From positions 1-64,000 of the forward strand of contig JASANG010001409.1 in assembly GCA_030248215.1 (NCBI GenBank): a DNA stretch of 64,000 bases, written 5' to 3'. The notes under the pieces are model-generated. The model was given only the letters and a program-made list of their open reading frames with translations. It did no database searches and was not told the origin of the DNA. Numbering within the stretch: the first letter of the stretch is position 1; each line of letters begins with the position of its first letter. Shown piece by piece: positions 57,517-64,000 of the stretch. The stretch comes from Enoplolaimus lenunculus (taxonomy: Eukaryota > Nematoda > Enoplea > Enoplida > Thoracostomopsidae). A program made the translations under genes and the position numbers.

Positions 57517-59185
57517 ATGACGTTTGTATGGGCTTTACAGTTCACACTGCTAATTGTGGCAAATTTAATACCTGCGGTTCAAAATTATAACCAAGACCCA
57601 AAGCTTTACATCGACGTTGAATGTATTGAATATGTTGAACCAATGATTAATGGTTTTAAAATTCATATTCCTGTATCGTTTTTAAATAATTATTTAAATC
57701 CTTTGAAGTCACCGACAATATATGTTACAGCGGTTCCGTTGGCAAGTCCTAAAACAGATTTTAACGAAATAAACGAGCCATTTTATAGTTCGTCAGGATT
57801 AACAGGAACAGTACATCAAGGTCCAGTGCGAAAAAAGATATACTACGAAGAAATAAACAATTATGTTGTTGCGTTGAGTAAGTTTAAATGCTTTATTCGA
57901 TTCACTAGTTTGCTGTTGCATTGTACAGGCTAAAAGGTCTGGTTTGGCCAAAAAGAATCTGGTCAATGTAAAGAACAGGGGCGGAACAGCGTTATAAGCG
58001 TATTTCTGAGCTTAAACCTAAGCCTAAGCCTAAGAGTAAGAATGAGTTTATTCCTAAATTTAAGCCTAAGCCTAAAACCAAGCAAAAAATTAATCTAAAG
58101 CTTAAGCTTTACTCTATTGCAGTCCCACAGGAAAACGTTCCGCCCCTGATCTATACATGGGCCAAGAATCTCAACGTCCGGCGCTGTTGTCCGCTTGTTG
58201 TTCGGGCAATTTTTAAAACCTTAATTTCTGGTCGAAATAAACTTACATTTATAACAACTTCTGGTTCCGATTTCGGTTCCGGTTCAGGCGGCACTTGTTC
58301 AGCTTCGTCTCCGGCAATTTTCATTCACGTGTTAGCATGGTAAATTAGCAGTAGGCTTCGTTGCAGAGACATTTTTTATGTGGACCTGTGCGGTTAAGTC
58401 GATAACTGAGCGGTGATCAAATAGGAAACAGAACGAAATTTTTGGTCAGATTTTACAACAGTTCCAGTCGAGTTATTATTGACCAGAAGCTAAAAAATAA
58501 CAGTAAGCTTAATCTTTAAATATAATATTTTGCTTGGGCTTAGTCTTAATAGGCTGAGCTATAACCTCCGTTTTACGCTTACGTTTGTGGTTTTAGGCTG
58601 TTAAAATAAGCTTATATTACTGTTACGAGCCTGTTCTATACATTGACCATAACGTCTGACTTAAGCCAAACCTGGTCAAATTTTGGCAAAGTTGAACGTT
58701 TAAATTTCGTTGTTTCAGAAAATCTTACTTCTAAATCGTGGTACTTCGTGTGCATCGAATTTGAAAATATGGACCGACGCGGACGTCAAGGCTTCATGAG
58801 TACGTCCTGCCGCATGGCTCGTACCTTGGACCATTTCGGCCGTACTTCAAACTCCACTATCATCAAAATTAATCTAACAGCCATTTCCGCTACTTCGATT
58901 CAATTTAACTTAATTTCGACCGCAGAATTTTCGGTATTTTATGACATTTACTTAAATTCCGGTCAGACGCCGCTGCAACGCTACTTTGTTCCACAGGCCG
59001 CTCACGAAACAACTGTTCATGGTAAAATAGAAGGCCTTAGGCCTGGCGGCCAAAATTATGGTGCTCTGTGTGTAATAGAGAGCCCGTTGAAAGAAGCCTA
59101 TACGGCTATGGGCCGTGCGATTCAATTACATCAAACTGGCTGCTATTTGAATGAGTTAAAAACTTTATCTCGGGACGAAAGTTAA
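57517..59185 (+). CDS. Secreted protein with fibronectin-III-like segments, two exons
   Basis: Exon 1 is 57517-57877 (donor A|GTAAGT) and exon 2 is 58719-59185 (acceptor TTGTTTCAG). Phase 1 matches phase 1 and the join gives 275 aa. Residues 1-21 (MTFVWALQFTLLIVANLIPA) look like a signal peptide. Around the junction the protein reads VVALK then NLTSKSWYFVCIEFENMD, resembling the F/G strands of an Fn3 domain. A second domain follows, ending in EGLRPGGQNYGALCVIE. No membrane span is seen and the tail is TGCYLNELKTLSRDES. The intron contains a TTAGGC MITE with perfect 8-bp target duplications (57961-58163) and a degenerate one (about 58484-58650). Another MITE begins 15 bases after the stop. An acceptor-like ACTTTCAG near 57445 could serve trans-splicing. 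A membrane anchor in unrecognised downstream exons cannot be excluded. Confidence 0.72.
57961..58163. mobile_element. TTAGGC MITE, subfamily A, in the Fn3-like gene intron
   Basis: GGTCAATGTAAAGAACAGGG to GATCTATACATGGGCC, bounded by exact 8-bp AAGAATCT at 57953-57960 and 58164-58171. Confidence 0.88.
58484..58650. mobile_element. Degenerate TTAGGC MITE in the Fn3-like gene intron
   Basis: Only the right end (GAGCCTGTTCTATACATTGA) and a few TTAGGC-like words are recognisable. It stops about 70 bases before the exon 2 acceptor. Confidence 0.5.
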
Positions 59186-59200
59186 AACGGTAGAAAAACT

Positions 59201-59547
59201 GGCCAATGTTACTTTTAGGGCCGTAACAGTAGATTAAGCGTATTCCTAAGCCTAAGCCTAAGCCTAAGCGTTGCAAAAATGTGTCCCTAAGCCTAATCCT
59301 AAGGTTAAGCGTTGCGAAAATGTGCTCCTAAGCCTAAGTCTAAGCCTAAGCGTTCCAAAAATGTGTTCCTAAGCCTAAGCCTACGCGTTGCAAAAATGTA
59401 TTCCTAAGCCTAAGCCTAAGCCAAACCGTTGCAAAAATGTTTTCCTAAGCCTAACCCTAAGCCTAAGCAAAAAATTAATCTAAAATCTAAACCTACTGTT
59501 TTACAGACCCACCAGAAACCTGGACGCCCCCAAAAGTATCATGGACC
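59201..59547. mobile_element. TTAGGC MITE, subfamily B, tandem form
   Basis: GGCCAATGTTACTTTTAGGG to GTATCATGGACC. Inside are about six tandem ~35-45 bp units of CCTAAGCCTAAGCGTTGCAA then AAATGTGTTC. It begins 15 bases after the Fn3-like stop codon, so any native 3' UTR must run into it. Confidence 0.8.
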
Positions 59548-61411
59548 AAAAACCGTTTAAACTGAATGCTATACTTTTTGACCGCATTGAGCAACAATGT
59601 GCCGCCCTAGTACGCTGTTTTTTGTCCTGGGTCAGACAATTTGCCTCTAAATGCTAAACCTTACTGCTACAGTTAACTGTTATTTTATTGTACTATAAAG
59701 CATATAAGTAATAATAACAAGCAACAACATCGAAGAAACCTAAAAACAAGTCCCGAATCTCAACTTGAATTTAGCCTAAGTCCAGCGAACCAATCTAAAG
59801 TTGGTGACCAAACCTAAAACTGGATAGCCGACCAATTTCGTTCGGGACTTGTTCTATACATTGGTGAACTATATACCATTTTCAACCATAGTTAATAAAT
59901 ATACTCATACAGTCATAGTAATTTAAACCCATTTAGGTAAAACTGGCTAACATTTGCCCAAAAATTTGCGAATTACTTATACCATTTACGTCTACAGTTT
60001 CGACCACAGCTGGTCTGTATGTTCACAAAACGGTCAAGGTGTTGGAATACCGTGTTATAGATGCCAAAATCCTATCTTCATAAGTATCAAATGCAATTTA
60101 CTTGCAGTTAACAGTGGCTCTGTCTACAACACTAGGAAGGGTCAAGAAGAAATTTTGCACAAACCATAGGCAGTATTTGGGTTTACGAATGATAACTACG
60201 TAATATCAAAGCCGGAGCAGCCATCCCCATATCCTCTATGGCCCCACCCCAAAGACGAACCCCGACCCGACCACGATTTTAACCAAAAAATTTGAGAAAC
60301 AGTTTGATCGTCGAAATGGATCCATAGCCCAGAAGTTTAGCCCTCCCAAGCTTGCTGAGGCACTGCGTAATACATGGGTTTGTATTGACTCAGCTTTCAA
60401 GTACTCTATTCTCTGCAAATATGCGAATAACGGAGGGCATAGCAAAGAGATTATTCTTTAGAAGATTCAATTTGTTCATACAAAGCACAAAAAGTAATAA
60501 AAATACAATAAGGTTATTAATGGCAGAATAATCAGAGTGATTAATACATCCGGTGACCATGTGCCCGAATATATGTTGAATTTTTCAATTTAGCAGTAAA
60601 GTATACCATATGTTCATTTACCGTAAGAAGATTACAAGAAATATCAGTTCACTTATTCACATATACACATATTTGATGGCAGATACTTTTGCAGGTTTAT
60701 AGGGCCTGATTGGCACAAATAGGACCCCCAAAGGTCAAATCCAAAATTTACCTCTAAATGTTTAAATATTTTGCGTAACCTTTTGCATTAAGCCCAATTT
60801 ACACGTGCAACTTTTTGCAGCAAAACTTGCACGTGCAACACTTGCATGTGTAAGTTTGGTCATAAAGCAGCTTTGAAGTTGTTGCAGTTGAAAAGTATTC
60901 ACTGGAATTTATGCTATTTAATTTAATCCGCATCTGTGGACGCAGTTACAAGTCGCTTTAATTTGTTACATCTCCGTTTTAAGATTAGACAATCGGAATG
61001 TTCCTTTGAAAATACTTGCTGCTGCAAGTATTTGCTACAAGTGTCAGTTGCGTGTTCTCGCTGCAAAGAGATTACGTGAAAGTAGAAGTTTTTAACTAAA
61101 AGTTTTGTGCGAGCGAGCTTAGCCCCGTAAAAAAGTTTGTTAGCATGTACGAGGCTAAACACTTAAGTTATCAAGTTTGTATAAGTACCTATTGTTTATT
61201 ATATCCCCAAAAGTTTTTGAGAACACATATCTCAGGTTCCGCTAATATATACGCGCGAAAGCTTTAAAGAAATGTCGAGCCACTACCGGATCCGAATAGC
61301 AAGATGGCAGCTAAGAGGCATACGGAAGTGATTTGTTTTGCCCCACGAAGCATAATATTACACGTCAGAGACACTATTCAAGTTGTTTTAAAACTACACT
61401 TTTCGCTTTCA
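59548..61411. other. Intergenic between the Fn3-like gene and the collagen gene
   Basis: Holds a decayed A-type MITE end near 59850-59868 (GTTCTATACATTGG), the open segment at 59954-60169, a dispersed repeat at 60210-60350 and, at about 60795-60890, a segment with ACACGTGCAACTTTTTGCAG and the inverted GCACGTGCAAC. No further gene is supported. Confidence 0.35.
59954..60169 (+). other. Open segment downstream of the Fn3-like gene
   Basis: A 71-codon plus-strand frame contains TYTIYVYSFDHSWSVCSQNG and later cysteines. An acceptor-like TCTACAG lies inside it. It could be a remnant or extra exon of the Fn3-like gene at 57517-59185, but no clean splice connection was found. Confidence 0.15.
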
Positions 61412-61530
61412 ATACCCTTTCTCACATGAATATTTTCAATTTCATATATATGAGATGTAATTTCATTAAGATTCGATCCCCAGTCGTTTGGGTGGGAGGC
61501 GTTTACGATGACCACTGAGCTATAACATTT
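61412..61530 (-). mobile_element. Partial tRNA-like core element (family F)
   Basis: ACCCTTTCTCACATGAATAT at the outer end. On the minus strand it reads TAGCTCAGTGGTCATCG and, further on, GGGGATCGAATC, again tRNA-like A and B boxes. The other end is missing. Confidence 0.6.
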
Positions 61531-61572
61531 TGCAATAAAGTTTGTTCTATGACAGTTGACGAAGAGCAAACA

Positions 61573-61936
61573 GTGGCTGGCTTTCTGAAACCACACTTAA
61601 GTATTATTTGGTACTTAACTACGTGCTAAGTAAATACTTAGCGATTTTGTCGTTTTTAAAAGTGTACTTGAGTTAAGTAAATACTTAGACGCTGTCTAAA
61701 TCAAATAGATTACAAATTAAACGTTTAGGTATGCTAACCTTGGTTTAGCTGAAATTGCAGACTCGTGGTTGCTCCTTAATATAAAGCAAACTATTACTTT
61801 TTTCTAATGACAATGGTTCACATTTGGCGTTTACCTGTTCTGTTCGAACAGTTAGTATTTACCTAAGTCATTGACTTAAGTAATTACTTAAGCATAGCTT
61901 ATGTAAATACTTAAGTAAGATCTCAGAAACCCAGCC
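61573..61936. mobile_element. MITE with GGCTGG(G)TTTCTGA ends
   Basis: GGCTGGCTTTCTGAAACC and GATCTCAGAAACCCAGCC are inverted, followed inward by CTTAAGTATT/AATACTTAAG words. The half GTCAGAAACCCAGCC also appears in the arms at about 5030-5045 and 25699-25715. Confidence 0.6.
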
Positions 61937-62350
61937 ATTGGGTTATATGCGAATAAACGACGTAAATATAGTATCATGGTTAGAGTTAAACGAGTTATTT
62001 CTGTTAAGCATATTAATTCTTATCCGAAACACATACCGACAAGATATTGAAACAAGGAAGTAACTTGCAAATTAGACGGCAAAAAACTATGAGGGGGGAC
62101 CACTATGGGTTCCACCTCGAGAGTTGAACTGAACTTCAATCTTTGGATGTTACATTCATCTCAACCCGGGTAATTCAGAAAATAGACGATAGCTTGGAGG
62201 TTGGACGAATTTTAATTTTGAGTTGAGTCAAGGCATACTACCTATAGTTTCACTTAAGTCAGAGTGGCAAGCAAATAACCATTTGTATACCCGACATACG
62301 GTAAAGTCTTTATAAAGACATGCTTCAAACTCTGGGACCGTTTTGGCCAA

Positions 62351-64000
62351 TTATCGTCGCCGAGTACCATCTTCAAAGAACACACCGCCATCCAAAGCAC
62401 AATATTTCGGGCAAATACCTTTTTCGCCAGGATTACCAGGAGCACCAGGAGGACCCTGAAAATGTTTGAATTAATTTAGCTTTTACATACACTGTAAATT
62501 CCCGTGAGTTGATTTTAAATCAGAGTTCAATCATTTAGTCTGAGTTAGGACTATCAGAACTCAGAATTCTGAGTTGATTCAACTCATTCTGATTTATTTG
62601 ATCAGCTTCCATGGAATCAACTCAACTCTAGTGTAACAATCAACAAAACTCCTAGTGAGCTAAAATTTTATGATAACTCTAACTCAGAATAAGTTACTTC
62701 AATTCAGAATTCTGAGTTGTACAAACACCTAATTCACAGCTCAAGCTTCTGAGTGGATTCAACTCATTCTGAGCTAAAATCAACTCACTGGAATTTACAG
62801 TTAATATGATTTAATTTTTAGAAAGTTCGTCAAAATATTGGTTGAATCAATCAAAACGAAGAACCGGAACCGATTATGGAAGTAGGCTCCTGCTCCCCTA
62901 CGATTGTGGAAGGGGCATACTTCGGCAGCCAGTTTTTTAAGTTTTATCTGTTGTTTCCTGAAAATCTTGAGAATTATTTCTTGAAATTAATTAAAATAAA
63001 GTTTATTCGTCATCAACTGTTCTCACAACTGACCTGCGGTCCAGGGTTGCCAGGTTGACCTGGCGCGCCAGGCGGCCCTGGCGGGCCTTTCGGACCTGGC
63101 GGTCCAGGTTGGCCGCTCGCACCAGGCCGGCCTGGCTGTCCTGGCGGACCAGGCGGGCCAGGATCACCCGGTTCGCCTGGATCGCCAGGAATCGGCTGTG
63201 AGCTTGGAGCAGGTTGGCCAGGATCTCCGGGTGGCCCGTCTGGACCTGGTCGGCCGGGAGCTCCTGGGTTACCAGGTGGACCTGGCGGTCCTGGAATCGG
63301 TGCACCGCCGTTTTGCCCAGGTTGGCCAGGAGGCCCAGCGTCACCTGAAACAAAATACAGAACCTGACTAGGTTGTGTCGCTTTTTGCCTAAAAATAAAA
63401 CTTGACCCTGAGGAACCATTTTGAATCTGTATAACATTTTTGAACCATTACGAAAAAGACCCTGCCGGGCGCGTATTCAAATAAATCTTTTCAGTCCGTC
63501 CCTGAGTTTTGAACTTCTAAGGGGCATCATTTGAACTTTTTTGCTGGTCGATATTAATTTTTAGGCTGTTTACCGGCCGAGACAGACAACATTGGGGCCA
63601 AAATCGGCCGTGAAAGTTTATACCAGTGACGTCGATCAGTGAAACCAAAGGTCGATTATGCTGCTCGACAAGGTGATGCAACAATCCTTATTTGGCATGA
63701 CGCAAAAGTGTACCAGCTCTCGTTGCGGTTTGGCCCGATGCTGAACTGAAACCTCAATGCATTCACTATACTATAGCGATTCAGCTTATAGCTTTAAATA
63801 GATATGTGAGTTGAAAATTTTAAACCTACTAACCAGGTGGACCAGGTGGGCCCGGAGGTCCTGGTGGACCAGGAGGGCAAACAGGACATGGAGCTGGTGT
63901 CGGAACGTTGCACGCACCATTTGGCGGGCGGCCAGGGTTTCCTGGCATACCAGGGGCTCCTGGTTTTCCCGGCCGCCCTGGTCGGCCCGGCGGTCCTGGT
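62351..64000 (-). CDS. Cuticle collagen, 3' part (5' end outside the window)
   Basis: Three exons are visible on the minus strand: 64000-63834 (partial), 63344-63034 and 62455-62351, with GT-AG junctions in phase. The first reads Gly-X-Y repeats, a non-collagenous break [17 protein letters not shown] and then [12 protein letters not shown]. The second is about 100 residues of Gly-X-Y with one short interruption ([10 protein letters not shown]). The last ends [25 protein letters not shown] and stop. The cysteine-flanked break and this C-terminal box are hallmarks of nematode cuticle collagens, closest from memory to the SQT-1/ROL-6 kind. Such proteins form disulphide- and tyrosine-linked trimers in the cuticle. 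The N-terminal exon with membrane-proximal segment and processing site should lie beyond 64000. The coding DNA is far more GC-rich than its surroundings, as Gly/Pro codons require. Confidence 0.93.
62491..62802. mobile_element. GAGTT-type MITE (family D)
   Basis: CACTGTAAATTCCCGTGAGT to ACTCACTGGAATTTACAGT with reiterated GAGTT/AACTC words. It lies in the intron between the last two collagen exons. Confidence 0.75.

Noticed and set aside
1-64000. CRISPR array, prokaryotic operon or retrovirus-like element
   Set aside because: Repeats are eukaryotic MITEs and satellites, genes have spliceosomal introns, and no reverse transcriptase, integrase, capsid or LTR pair was seen.

Overview
The window looks like nematode nuclear DNA. 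A cuticle collagen gene at the right end carries the nematode-specific C-terminal box [23 protein letters not shown], the nematode telomere hexamer, recurs inside dozens of interspersed elements. Introns are short with TTTCAG-type acceptors. The DNA is AT-rich and crowded with short non-autonomous DNA transposons. I saw no retrovirus-like, LTR or Polinton element, no CRISPR array and no rRNA gene.

Region 1 (24-30884) is one giant inverted repeat: a left arm (24-14708), a 0.77 kb unique spacer (14709-15481) and a right arm (15482-30884). By eye the arms are nearly identical, with scattered substitutions, small indels and two large differences. A 527-bp TIR element and a ~240-bp purine tract occur only in the right arm. 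The right arm holds the promoter and first four exons of a LAMP-family lysosomal membrane protein gene. That gene continues past the arm (28795-34784, nine exons, 407 aa predicted). The left arm carries an inverted, truncated and broken copy of the same four exons. Apart from this gene the arms hold mainly MITE-like elements and simple repeats.

Region 2 (34785-57516) is repeat-rich. It holds an apparent minus-strand multi-exon gene (good exons at 41844-43576, more candidates at 47218-47991), an M13-peptidase-like relic, a few orphan exon-like segments, a 171-bp tandem duplication, a satellite array with an orientation switch and many MITEs, some nested.

Region 3 (57517-64000) holds a two-exon secreted protein with fibronectin-III-like segments (57517-59185, +) and the 3' part of a cuticle collagen gene (62351-64000, -).

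The most distinctive feature is a set of hAT-like MITEs (8-bp target duplications, CAGGGGCGG-type ends) whose interiors are telomere-like CCTAAG/TTAGGC repeats, in two subfamilies and about 30 copies. Other families are long-TIR elements built of reiterated GAGTC/GACTC or GAGTT/AACTC words, elements bearing a tRNA-like A/B-box core inside transposon-like ends, and CpG-rich palindromic elements. The genes show no evident functional link to each other: a lysosomal glycoprotein, a secreted Fn3-like protein and an extracellular matrix collagen.
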